Below are positions 1 through 13,083 of a DNA stretch of 64,000 bases, one piece after another. The first letter of the stretch is position 1; every line of letters starts with the position of its first letter. Made by a program: the position numbers and the translations under genes. The notes beneath the pieces were generated by a model. That model saw only the letters and a program-made list of their open reading frames with translations. It was not told the origin of the DNA and searched no databases. The DNA is from Actinernus sp. WN-2022 (taxonomy: Eukaryota; Cnidaria; Anthozoa; Actiniaria; Actinernidae), in NCBI GenBank assembly GCA_030867875.1, contig JAOWCC010001634.1, positions 135,924,365 to 135,988,364 on the forward strand, written 5' to 3'.

Positions 1-278
1 TCGATGGGAATCCGATGCCAAATAAAATCCGTAAAATCGAATACGAGTGAAATTCCGCGTGAAAATTTACAGACAATGTATGGAAAACTGAAAACACGAT
101 TGCACGCTACACTTTAAATTTCGATATGTTAATCTTTTACCTGATATCTTAAGTTTGTATCTGAAGAATATTTCAGAAATTCGATTTTAAGAATTTTATT
201 TACCATCGGATTCCCATCGATTCCCATACAAACACTGTTTGCATCCTTTTCAAAATGTCGGAATTTACCGCGTCTATT
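1..278. repeat. Palindromic MITE, cut by the window start
   Basis: The first ~42 bases (TCGATGGGAATCCGATG...) are repeated in inverted form at about 190-232. Sequence on to 278 (ending GTCTATT) matches the outer arm of the related 505-bp palindrome at 53095-53599. The left outer arm lies outside the window. No coding content. Confidence 0.6.
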
Positions 279-802
279 GCGCCACAATAGCAGTCCGTAT
301 CACAAAAAAATAACCGTGTGAAGCGCATTTGAATATATTCATGTAGAATTTGCGTTATATAAATGAATACCTTACCTTTGCATTGGATTTTTATGAAATT
401 TATCCCCTGAGGAAGCCCGAGTGTGGTACAAATATGCCACAGGAAGCCCGGTATTTTCACGCTCACTTATCCTTTCCTACGATTTATCCGTACAAAATCC
501 ACGTCTGTGATTGGGTATTGTCGAATACCATAATTGGAGAATTTCGCACAATCTACAGCCAATCACAGACTCGGATTAGGATATATCTACTCGACACTGG
601 TTCGGTTACTAGGAAGAAATATGGCGTTCAACACATTACATTTACAGGCCTTTTAAAACTATAAGTTTAATGTGCATGCCAAACTGGGAGTCACAAAGGA
701 GAGCGGAGGCATCTTGGGTACGGCCCTGGAGCTGTCACCACGGAGTCGAAACCAAGCAAGCGTGCTACTACTAGTACACGTGTCAAGGAAACGGAGGCAG
801 AA
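279..802 (+). other. Upstream region of transporter copy 1
   Basis: No gene is recognised here. Two GGAAGCCC words (near 393 and 436) resemble the termini of the foldback elements further right, but I find no inverted partner. The stretch 663-802 is the likely 5' UTR or promoter. An E-box-like CACGTG sits at 777-782, about 20 bp before the start codon, and no convincing TATA box is visible. Confidence 0.35.
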
Positions 803-1021
803 ATGGAAGATGATATAGTCTTCGCTAGCGCCAGTAGATTACCTTACGAAGCTATTAAGGAGAGTGAAAAACAAACCAAGAATCACTGGCCAAGAGATCA
901 GCGGCCGAAGTGGTTGCTAGCGCTGTTGTTGGCTACTGGTTCTTTGTATACAACACGTATTGTTATGCCCCTTTGTGTTGTAGCACTGGCGAAAGATTTG
1001 TCTTGGGATAAGCGAGAATCG
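803..1021 (+). CDS. SLC17A9-like copy 1, exon 1
   Basis: 73 codons ending exactly in phase 0 at GAATCG, followed by the donor gtgagt. It encodes the polar N-terminus and transmembrane segment 1. Copy 2 exon 1 has the same length of 219 nt. Confidence 0.9.
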
Positions 1022-4000
1022 GTGAGTTCAGTCAACTGTTGATAGTTAACCATTAGACTTAGATAACGTTAATTAATTCCTAACACCAAACACAGCTGTC
1101 AGCACAGGGTACCACCCCATCCCCCATTTTTGACCAGCTATTTTCCATTTTTGGGGGCCTAGTGGTAATTTTAACGCAGAAAATGAAATGATAACGTAAT
1201 ACAAAACATGCAGTGCATTTGTTTCTAGATAGCCTGCTACGCAACAGGCTAAAACCGAACTGTCTACATATATATCTAAAGTGGTACTGTCGCAGTCCTT
1301 TCCATGGAGAACTTTGAACAAAAATAGCTGGTTTTATTGAAATTTCCGTATCTGAGAACCAATATTTGACAATTTTACTAACATTTTGCATTGCATTTGA
1401 CCACAGGAAGCCCAAGCTCTGTTTATGTAAATTTAAATTTTATAAGGGTTTGTATGGGAATTTTAAAATCTGGTTTTTCGATAAATATACTGTAATAAAG
1501 TGAATAAAACTTACCTGGTGTCTATGATCTGTGTCTTGGCTGTGTCTGTACGTAGTTTCAGCGAATTTGGGCGAATTTTGAATCCTTTACTCTTCATACT
1601 ATAGAAGAAATGAAAGGTAGGAGACGAACTACAAATCTCGGGTTCAAAGCCACTCACGTTTGGGTCGATTTTTTCACGAAAATTGCATCGATTTTACATT
1701 CTATCCCCATCAGCATACGCAGTGATAAATTTCCAGTCTATCTGTACCAACCAAATGAAGATATCTGTATTTGCCGAGCTACAATCCACTATTGAGTCCG
1801 CCGAAATCTCGCCAGAAGCAGCCATCTATGCCCGTGACTCGCCAATGTGGTGCCAACACAGGAAACCCAAGCTCTGATAAGGTCCGTTGGGAATTTTAAA
1901 ATCTAGCTTTTCGATAAATATATTGTAATAACATGAATAAAACTTACTTGGTGTTTATTGCACGTGTCTTGACTATGTTTGTATATAGTTGCAGCGAATT
2001 TAGGCGAATTTTATATCCTTTACTCTGCAACTAACGAAAGCTAGATTTAAAAATTCCACAGCTTGGGCTTCCTGTGTTAACAGCTTTGGCACCACATTGG
2101 CGAGTCACGGGCATAGATGGCTGCTTCTGGCGAGATTTTGGCGGACTCAATAGTGGATTGTAGCTCGGCAAATACAGATATCTTCATTTGGTTGGCACAG
2201 ATAGACTGGAAATTTATCACTGCGTATGCTGATGGGGATAGAATGTAAAATCGATGCAATTTTCGTGAAAAAATCAACCCAAACGTGAGTGGCTTTGAAC
2301 CCGAGATTTGAAGTTTGTCTCCTACCTTTCATTTCTTCTATAGTATGAAGAGTAAGGGATTCAAAATTCGCCCAAATTCGCTGAAACTACGTACAGACAC
2401 AGCCAAGACACAGATCATAGACACCAGGTACCGGTAGGTTTTATTCACTTTATTACAGTATATTTATCGAAAAACCAGATTTTAAAATTCCCATACAAAC
2501 CCATATAAAATTAAATTTACATAAACAGAGCTTGGGCTTCCTGTGATTTGACAGCGAGCGAAGTTTGTTTTGAATTGCACGCTTCATTTCAATCAAACCA
2601 AATCAAAATTGGCAGGCTGTCACATGTTGACTCCTATTGGTCAATTAAGAATGGGTTACAAGTTAACGGAAATCATGTCCGTGGTGGGCGGATATTCAGA
2701 AACCAGGGGTTTTCGTGCAGGCGGTCTTTCAGATCTGCTTGTTCTACCTCAACCCCCTCCCCCTCCATTTGTTATTCAATCCCAGGTCTCAATCACGCTC
2801 GGCCAATATGGCGGCTGCTTCGATGATCCGTTTACTGCTTGAAAAAACACCCTCCACCGCCTGCAAGCAGGCTAGTTTCTAGATTATTCCTTTTAGTTTT
2901 GAAGATATTTAAGAACAAATTATTTTTAATATTGAGTTTTCTCTCCAGAGGAGATGGCTGGCAGCAGCCCCCACCTCCCTACCCCAAAATTGGCCCATTG
3001 AGAGGGCATGTGTTTTGACCTGCTCCCTTAGTGACTCACCCCAGGCCCAGCTGTGAATTAGCGATCATTTGGACTTGACTTGCATGTAAGCTTGTAGCAT
3101 ACCACAGGAAGCCCCATACACGGAGGGTGGTAATTATTATATAGGACTTTGTAATGGTGAACTGATTTTCTGTGTAAACTCGAAAATGTCATATCTTTTT
3201 AAAAGAATGTCTTTCTATTAAATATATATACTTCACTGACCTTGTGTTGTTGCTTTTGACTCTGATGATTTGGGGCTGTTTTAGGCCTTTCAAAAACCCG
3301 ATTCCTCACCAAAGTCTACCATAGTACAGTAAAAATGACAAGGAGTGAAAGTCCATTGCTCTGCGAACCCGACCGACCATGAATTTCCCTAAAAGAAATC
3401 ACACTTCCCAAACGTCTTTCATCTTTTAAACACCATTTCCCAAGATACACATTATCAGGCAACAAGTGAAGTCTAAATTTGAAGTACCACTACTCTTTAA
3501 ATGGGGCGATTTAAAACAATATTTCAGGTTTATGTTTGACTCCCGACACTACGGTGTGGCAGGAACACCAAAAATAAGCAAAAAGTCCACTTACTTTCCC
3601 TCCCTGTGATTGGTTAACTTTTGCTTCCGGTAGTAATTGAGATTTTTTCTTGGAATGGGAGGGGATGGGAGGACTTTTTGCTTTATTTTTGGTGTGTGCC
3701 TGCTACACCATAGTCTGTGTTGGGAGTCAAACAGAAACCTGAAATGTTGTTTTAAATCGCTCCAAACATAGTAGTTTTATTTAGTCATGTGGTACTTCAA
3801 ATTTAGAGTTCACTTGTTGCCTGATAATGTGTCTCTAGGGAAATGACATTTAAAAGATGAAAGATGTCTGGGAAGTGTGATTTTTTTAGGGAAACTCATT
3901 GCCAGTTGGGGTCGCCAAGCGAGGGACTTTTCACTCCTTGTCATTTTTACTGTACTACATGTATGATGGACTTTGGTGAGGAATCGGTTTTTGAAAGGCC

Positions 4001-7000
4001 TAAAACAGCCCAAAATCATTGCAAACAGAGTAAAAAACAACAACACAAGTTCAGTAAAGTACATATCTTTTTTAAATAGTAAGACATTATTTAAAAAATT
4101 TCGAGATAGTATGCACATAAATATCAGTTCGCCATTACAAAGTCCTATAATAATTACCACCCCTCGCAGCATTGGGCTTCCTGTGAGCATACTAATGATA
4201 ATAGTTATAATTTACATGGGAAGAAAAAATGGCCTAATAACTGTTTGACTGTGTTATATGCTAAAATATCTTAAGTTTAAGGCCTGTTTATAAGGGCCCA
4301 TTTAAAAGGAGATAGGGGACAGCTAGGTTTACTCCAATAGGCTCGGTTTCAGCTGTTGGGGTGTCGTTTCTCCAAAGCCTCCCTGCCACTAATGGCTGGG
4401 CGCGCGGTCAACACACCGTGTCTGTGACGTCGTCTGATTAAAATTCAATATTATTCATTTATTTGTGTGTTTTGACAAGAAAAGCTGTTTACCCTTTCAC
4501 AGTGGTTCGATTTCGCATAAACTTTCAAAACACATTGGAATTCTTTAAATTAAAACTCCTGTGAAATTAATTCTCAAGAACAAACAGCATTTAAAATCAT
4601 TGAGAAACCAGGCTACTTTATTTCAGTTATATTTGAAGGGCTGTGTGCAAAAAAGGCATAAGTGATTCTTGATCATGTTCTAAATTCTCCCTTAGAAAAC
4701 AAAGAAATTGAAGAAGAATTTAGAATGTGATCAAGAGTCACTTACGCCCTTTTTGCACACAGTCATCCCTTCATTTGTTACCCTTTAAAGTGCTGATCAA
4801 GACACTCATTGACAGAAATTAAAAGCTGCAATTTACAGGGATAAAGTTCAGAGATCTTCAGATGTTATCTCGGAACTATTCTGAGCTAGAGTCGAGTATT
4901 CCCGCCCAGTACTTGTGGAGTATGTCTTGGAGACATTAGAAAAATGTACAAAGGAAAATGTACATACATTGTAGGACATGAAGAATTGTAAAACTTGTTT
5001 GATGTAGCGATTTTCAAGTCAATTGTGATTGCATGCAGAGTTACGCATAAACATGGCCTGCATCAGATGTGATTTCTTCTCTTCTATAAATTCTTTTAAT
5101 ATGGAGTTGTCCATCTTTCCTTGGCTCCGATAAAGGCAGCACTAATTTTCTTTGAAGTATAAAGAATAGCCAGGCTACCTGGTCTTGCATAGGTAAAGTT
5201 AAATGAGAAATGACTGCACATTACGAGCTTTGCGACCTTTGAGCTGACGGTTTCCCAAGTGACTTTCCAGAGCCAGTGCGTTTACTGAAAAAGTGTCTAA
5301 ACACCACAAAACTAACTCTCTTACTGCTGCTTTGTGATCCTTGATTTCTTCGAAACCAAAACTTTTCCAGAGCAAATTTAAACGCATTTTGGAACAGCAA
5401 TTAAAAGCCTTTGTTGGTCCGGTCCGGCTTTCAAAAAGTTTTCAATGTAAATTATGCAAATACATTCAGTGACAGGAATTTAGTGGCAAGTTTGTGATTG
5501 GCTAAAACCAATAATGGCTCAGCTCGCTCGCCCAGCCGTGAGTGTGGAGAGGATCGGTGGCTCACCGAAACCCCCACGGCTGGAAACCGAGCCTAGTTAC
5601 TCCACAGGCTAACCATCCTCTCATTTTGTGTATTTGTCACTGATGTTAATCCACTTGTTGATTTAATGTGCGCTCATAATACAGCTTGGGCTTCCTGTGG
5701 CTCAGGTTTGTTTACATATAGCTCGGGCTTCCTGTGGCTCATCTCGCTAATTACATAAAAATACACAAGGCAGGCAACTAAATCCATAGCCACCAAAATA
5801 ATTTTGCCGAAAAACGAAAACTTCCTGGTTCCTGCTCCCTCTCTGACATTCAAAATGTTGAAGAACAGTAAATGAGCTAAGGTTTTGGTGGTAATTTATG
5901 GCGATATCGAGTGGTACACACTCACAAAAGCTTCCTAGAAACTGTCAAACTGGTCCAGATTTTCGGCAATTTGTTTTTCTCCCTATGATCGGGACAGATA
6001 TGAGCCATCATAAGGATTTATAATGGTTTATAATGGTTATCACATTCAAAATTTTTTAGTCAAACTGTCGAATGATCTCCCGTCTAGAGTTCCCAGCGAA
6101 GAAATGGACAGCTGACATATTTCCCCTAATCTCCCTCGTATAGGCCGGTTTTGCAACTTGACACACCACCCTGATTAAGTTGTTTGGCAGCTTCCGACAA
6201 ACCAACCGGAAGAAAAACATCTTGAAGAATCACGGGAAGTTTGTTTACAAAAAATATATTTTGCACGACCGCTAAACTCTCGTACTATGATTTCAGACCA
6301 AATTTCACTCCACTCTACTAGTATTACTATCAATAAATTCAGCACAAATACAGTTTATCACATCACAAAAAAATATTTAACTGGCAAATTACCTTTTTTA
6401 TAGTGAGCTTGCTCATTCCAAGAGTGCCAGGATCTTTGAAATTTCTAGTGAAGAGTGTGAAGAAGAAGTTCCACTTTCTCCCGATTTGAACTCCGAAAGA
6501 CCGAAGTTGATTTGTTGAAGGCAAAGAAAATATTGTACAGTGTTTATAAGTGTAATCAAGCAGCTCAGAAGTCTCACTGCAAGCTGGTCTCTTGCATTTT
6601 TACCAGCCTTAGCCAGTTCCGTTTTTTCTTGTATTTTTACAGTTCAAGTCTGATTACTTCAACTAGTACTCTAACGGATTGCTTCCAAATATGAGTATTT
6701 GAACACTTTTTGCAATGGTTTTCTAGCTAAAAAAATCCAAAGTGGCAGTGAATTGGAGAAAACTGAGTGAGAGTTAAACCCTCTCCAGAATTCACTGCTC
6801 ACTTTTTTTTTTGTTCAGTTCAAACGTTAACTCAGTTCGCACAAAAGGCGCTAAAAACTTTTGGCTTGCATTACCAAATTCCTGCCTCGGCAAATCTTAT
6901 TTTATGAGAGTAAGTTTGCATATTTTTGCATCCAAGATCTATACTCATCATCCACCTGGCATGAATCTTGCCCGAGAATGTTTTGTCTCGGACCAACACT

Positions 7001-10000
7001 TCTGAGCCGCTTTCTACACGTAATGGTGCTGTGCAATGTTTAGCAGGATTTGTTTCTTTGCCTTCAACAAACGACAAGAAAATGTTGGACATTGGACAGA
7101 CTATAAACTCTTTGTCTTTGGACTTCGGTTCATGAATTCGCTTCAACTTCTCGATGTTTGTGCCAATTTGTGGTGGCAAAATCAACTGCTTCAAATCGGA
7201 AGAAAGTGGAACTTCTACTTCACACTCTTGACTAGAAATTTCAAAGATCCTGGCACTCTTGGAACGAACAAGCTAGCTTACTTAGTTACTACGAACAGTA
7301 ATTTGCTATACTAGGTAATTTTTTTATGATGCGATAAACTGTATTTGTCCTGAATTTATTGATGCCTTGAAATTGAATGATGGTAATACTAGTAGTAGTA
7401 GAGTGGAGTGAAATTTGGCCTGTAATCAGTTAGCGGTCATGCAAAATTTACATTTTTGTAAACAAACATCCCGCGATTCTTCGAGATATTTTTCTACCGG
7501 TTCGTTTGTCGGAAGCTAATCGGGTGGTATGTCAAGTTGCAAAAGGAGATTAGGGGAAATATGTCAGCTGTCCATTTCTTCGCTGGGGACTCTAGACGGG
7601 AGATCATTCGACAGTTTGATTAAAAAAATGTTGATGTGATGACCGTTATAAATCGTTATGATGGCTCATATCTGTCCCGATCATAGGGAGAAAAAAAATA
7701 GCCGAAAATCTGGACCAGTTTGATGGTTTCCAGGAAGCTTTTGCAAGTGTGTACCACTCGATATTGTAAACCACCAAAAACTTAGCTCATTTACTGTTCT
7801 TCAACATTTTGAATATCAGAGAGGGAGCAGGAACCAGGAAGTTTTTGTTTTTTGGCAAAATTCTTGCATGCCTCGCTTGGCGGCTATGGATTTAGTTGCC
7901 TGCCTTGTGTATTTTTATGTTGTTAGCGAGATGAGGCCCAGGAAGCCTGAGCTATATGTAAACAAACCTGAGCCACAGGAAGCCCAAGCTGTATTATGAG
8001 CACGCATTAAATCAACAAATGCAACAGTGACAAATACACAAAATGAGAGGATGGTTAGCCTATGGTTACTCTACTGCCCCGGCGGGTGCAACTCAATGGA
8101 CTATATTCTTCATTTGAAAAGCTGTTTCTTATAAAATGTCATTCTAACGAATGAAGACATGTGTGTTCACTTTCCTTTCATTTTTATCCAATTCAGAAAG
8201 ATCTGTGGAAGTGATTTTGATTTTTACTGATACAGTACTTTGATAGCCCAAGGGCCATAGTTAAATACTGAGAACTGAGGTATTAAGTCTATAGGCCCGG
8301 GGGATGTATAATTATGATTTAATACTGAGGTTTGAGGTATTTATCTGACTTATTTCATGATTGCATGGCAAGGTTTTTTGAGCTATTCCTATGAGAAAGC
8401 AATTATTTGACCTTCAGAAAAAGTAAACAATTACCCTTAACAGGTTTGTAAATTAAACAAAACACTGAATCATACTGTCGATAGAATAATTATTTCGGTG
8501 TTAAAGTTACGTCACTAACATGTGCAGTTGGAGTACATGTACATGTATGGTTACATGTACATGTATGGTGAAAAAAATCGGGAGTGAGTGAAAGCATTGT
8601 ATTTGAGCTCTCATATTTGGGTTATTGAACTGACTGCATGACCTTATAAACACTGTATAGTAGGTTCCTGAGGCTTCAGTTTTTTTGTTTCTTTTTATTT
8701 GTTTGGTCAAGACCGATTGACCCAACTTCAGTTAAACCTCTTAAATGATGAGAAAATGGAAAATAAAAAGAGATGGCCTAGTTATTAGGCAAACATTGAT
8801 TCCCTAAAGTATGCTTACTCATGAATGAGCTGTATTGAGTTGAGAACTTTCAAGAAGATACATGTACATTGTAATTTCCTTGTGTCCACATGCCTGCATG
8901 TGTTATTCTCTATTAACTTATATTCCTAAAATAATGTTAACTGTACTTTGTTTCTTTCCAGGGTCTTATTCTTTCATCATTCTTTTGGGGTTATCTTATA
9001 ACACAAATCCCTGGTGGATTCCTGAGCGATGTTTATGGTGCTAAGAAACTTTTGCTGTGGTCCGTAATTGGTTGTGCTTTTAGTACAATAGCTGTACCAG
9101 TAGTATCTAGTTCAGCATTCGGCATCTACTTGGCTACACCCATTATTCTAGTTGTTATTTTGAGAGTATGCCTTGGATTTGCACAAGGTAGGTTATTCAT
9201 ATAATTATATGTACAAGTCTTTTGATTAAAAAAAACATTTGGCTTTGGCTGATAAATAGACAATATTATTGGTAAGGGTGGAATATCGAACAATTTCAAC
9301 ATAAACTGCTTGCCTGAACATTTATCAAAATTTTAGAAAGATATTCTATTTTTAATTAGCATGTTCCTTACCAATACTGGATGATGACATAACTAGCATT
9401 TTAATTCATCTGATTTGGAATAATAAATACATTAAGATCTCTAATACAGACTGATTATATTAACATCAATGACCTGAAGAGTAGAGGATTTAAAATTATT
9501 AGAGATCTGTTAAACGATAACCTTGATTTCAGGTTATCGTATACCTTCGGGGTACTGTTCCGGATAAAATTAAGTAGCGTCTCGAATATTCGTCGTATTT
9601 AGATAAATTATACCTCATTTTAAAGCTTATAGAATTGGCTACAATGATATACGTAAGGTATATAATTTTGATAAAAGTGCGATTTTTAAATAAACTTCTT
9701 TTCCGAACAAGCGAGTTGGTTTCCAAGAGCTCCAACTCTGGACTCCCACAGACCTTGTTTACGAAACTGTGTTGGCGTGGAAATTCGAAGCCGTTCTGAA
9801 GATATTTCGGTATTCGTGAAACTGCTAACGCGCAACCAAGTATAGATGCGGGAATCGCTCTCAGCGCCTCCTTTAAAAATTAAAAAAATCGCAGACATGA
9901 TTTTTTAGCTGATATAATTGCAAACAATCTGTGAAAATTTGAAGTAATTCGCACAAATTCGCGTCGAGTTGGAGCTTTTTTCAAACTATGTTTAGAACGA

Positions 10001-12858
10001 AAATAGAAAGTCAAGAAAACGCTCTGAAAAGTTTTAGCCAGCCGGTGAGACTGATTCTGGTGCCCCGCCTCTTTCACAGTAATCAAACATCTTCTATATA
10101 AAGCAGCCAATGATGTTCAACCAGTGACTGGGAAATGTCACTGTCAAAACTTCCCACCAATTTCTCAGCGGCATGAAAGCAACACAATCAAAGGTCTTCG
10201 CGCTCAGTTGAGTTAGTTTTGTGTTTTCAATCACTCTTCATTATGGGCAAAACCAAGAATAAACCGGTCAAACGCCAGAATAAGGCAACGGCAAAGGATA
10301 AACCAGCTAAAGACAAGAAGAAGGCAAAACCAAAGCAGACCAAACAGACGTGGAAGACGAAAGGAAAGCACGAGGACAGATAAATTACCCGAAGAATCAG
10401 CCCGTGAATATATGCTCCGGAAAATGTCAGAGATTGGACATATTATTGTAGAATCAAGCGGCCTAATGTACAACAAAATAGTTTAGCCAGTGGTAATAAC
10501 AATATATAATTTCGAACATTTCTTTGATTTTTTCCTCTTTCTTGAACTCCAAGGACCAGAAACTTGTTTTGAAGAAGACATCTACAGATAATTTTAGCAA
10601 ATACGCTTCGAATTTACGATGACATATTTATGTGAGAAAAGATTCGATAGAATGCTGACAACAAGCCACAGAGCAAACTTCGAACTGAATGGTAAACAAC
10701 GACTCCTGCGCTTAGCTATGGTTGAATGCTCATGAGGATTGATGTGGTGTATGAGCTGTCAATCAAAATATGTAATGCAATCTTCCGGTAAAATGTTTCT
10801 TTTTGATATTTCTCCGTCTAGATAAAAAAAAATTCGACCAATTTTTTTCTGTTGGATACTTAACACTCTAAACTTTGTTGTTACGTGAAAAAAAAAATAT
10901 TCGGCTCTGAAGCTATACTTAACCTTAACTTGGGACAATGCTAAAGTGAAAGGCTTTCAAAAAAGATCAGTGAATACTTTCAGTAAACTAAATTTTTTTA
11001 TAACCTTTACTTATCAAACTCATTAATAATTCATGAAGCAAATACTAAGGAAATCAAGTGATAAGTGACCTCTAAATCTGATACAGATTTTGCCCTGATT
11101 TACATGTACACACATTTTTGCTTAAATTTTGTTGGCCAAAATAGGTAATGCATCGCTAAAATAACTGAAAACATGACTATAAATCTAGATGTGATTTACA
11201 AACTCTCACTTTCAGCTCTGCAAAATGCAAAGAAGTAAAGCTGGTTTTGAATACTTTTGAGCCATACATGTATTATATTTAAAGTGCAAGTAAAGCCATA
11301 AAACAACATTAACTCTTTTTGCTTCAAATTCTATTTCTAATATACTTCAGTTGTCTATTTAAATTAGTTTTCTTCGAGAGACTGGGGCAGCAATTCAACT
11401 ACATGTAGAATAAAAGTTACCCGAATTGAGGGATTGATTCATCTTATGATGTCACAATTGAAAGCTACAGGATTTTATTGTAGTAGTTTTCTCTTGGGAA
11501 GGAGTTGTTTCATCTTATTCACGTCACAGGATCCACGACAAGTAACCAAAATTAGGGAATAAATGTCATAAATTTTACAAAATCTGCAAGATTAATACCT
11601 TTTTGTGAGAAACAAACACAATATTTTTTATCTTTTTTTGACATGATACTTGCACTTTAAATAAACATCTTATTAAACTTGTTTGCTAGGTCCAATAGTA
11701 TAAGTTATGAATCCTCGTTTCCCCCCATTTTTATGGCCTGTGTGCTTGGCACATGGGCCATAAAGCAGGGGGAAATCTTGGTCCATACCTTACGTACAGA
11801 CCTCGCTCTCGTTTAATAAGAGGTATTTAATTCCTCCAACTTGTTATGGCAGGTGTATTCTTCCCATCAATCTACAGCTTGCTGGCAAGAAGTCTACCCC
11901 TCAGTGATCGTTCTTCCTGTAGTGCTACTGCTCTGGCAGGAGGACCAATAGGGTAACTATTACATGATTGAGCTGTATTATTTTCTTTGCTTACCATGAT
12001 CGTTTTCAAATAAAGCTATGTGATGGTGCAAGACCAAAGTTGGGACATGTAATTTGCATTGCATCACAGAAAGTGTGAGGCAAACCCCAATAATTACATA
12101 CATTGTACCTAGGTAGCAAGGATGATGACACAGATAATAGAGTTAATGTCCCCGGGGGTACTCCTGTTTGTGACGTATTATGTACGTGCCGCGGGGGTGG
12201 GTCAGGGTTTTGAGCTCGGTTTGGGCAGGTAGGGTCAGGGTTTTTACCTGATTTGGGCAGATCAGGGTCAGGATTTGAGTATAATTTGGGTGCAGTCAGG
12301 GTCAGGGTTCAGTATTTTTTAGGCAGTTTATAGGGTTCATTTTTTTTAGCTAAGTATACTATGTAAAAAAAAAGACATTCTGTTGCCGCATTTTGATCGC
12401 CTGCCCACATGCAAGCACTGAGGTTCCCATACATCGTGATGCCGCTAATTCGTACTTCAGTACTTTTCCATATACTTCATCTGCTGATGACACGTCCCGA
12501 CTTGAAATGTTCCGTATTTTGCAATGATGCAATCCCAGTACGCGGTATACCGGCCGGGGTATATATCTGACTGTGTTTTGAAAACAATTTAAAGAAGGGG
12601 CAATCAGGTTTTTTTGGCCTCACATACATACCCATTTTTCATATGTAAGTACCTCCCCCCCACCCCTCCCCCCCCTCCCGGGTTAATGTGTGCAGTCAGA
12701 ATCATTTTGGCAGTCAGACTCATTTTGGAGGGACAAACTACGGAATGTCCTGTAACTCTGTGATTTGATTGGATCAGCAGAACCTTGCTGTAGTCAGTGC
12801 TGTTAAGTTTACCTCACTCATACGAAATCTGCTCTAAGGGGCCGACCATTTGACTTTT

Positions 12859-12894
<36 letters not shown>

Positions 12895-13052
12895 GGGTGT
12901 TTTTGAAAAAAAATAACCTGCAAGCCAACGGTGGCGAAAAAAATATCCTGCAAGCGGAAAAGCTTTGTTCTGGCTCCGCTTTTTTCGCAAAAAAAAATTC
13001 GTGCAACAACACTGCTAAAGAAAAAAAAATCGAGCACAGACAAGAACACCCA

Positions 13053-13083
<31 letters not shown>

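Noticed and set aside
1610..2332. 61-66-residue ORFs repeated in the first foldback element
   Set aside because: The same frames occur inverted in both arms; they follow the palindrome and lack any domain.
6811..7314. ORFs in the centre of the 5603-8064 element as possible THAP-type transposase
   Set aside because: No complete C2CH zinc finger can be placed, and frames contain stops at the critical stretch.
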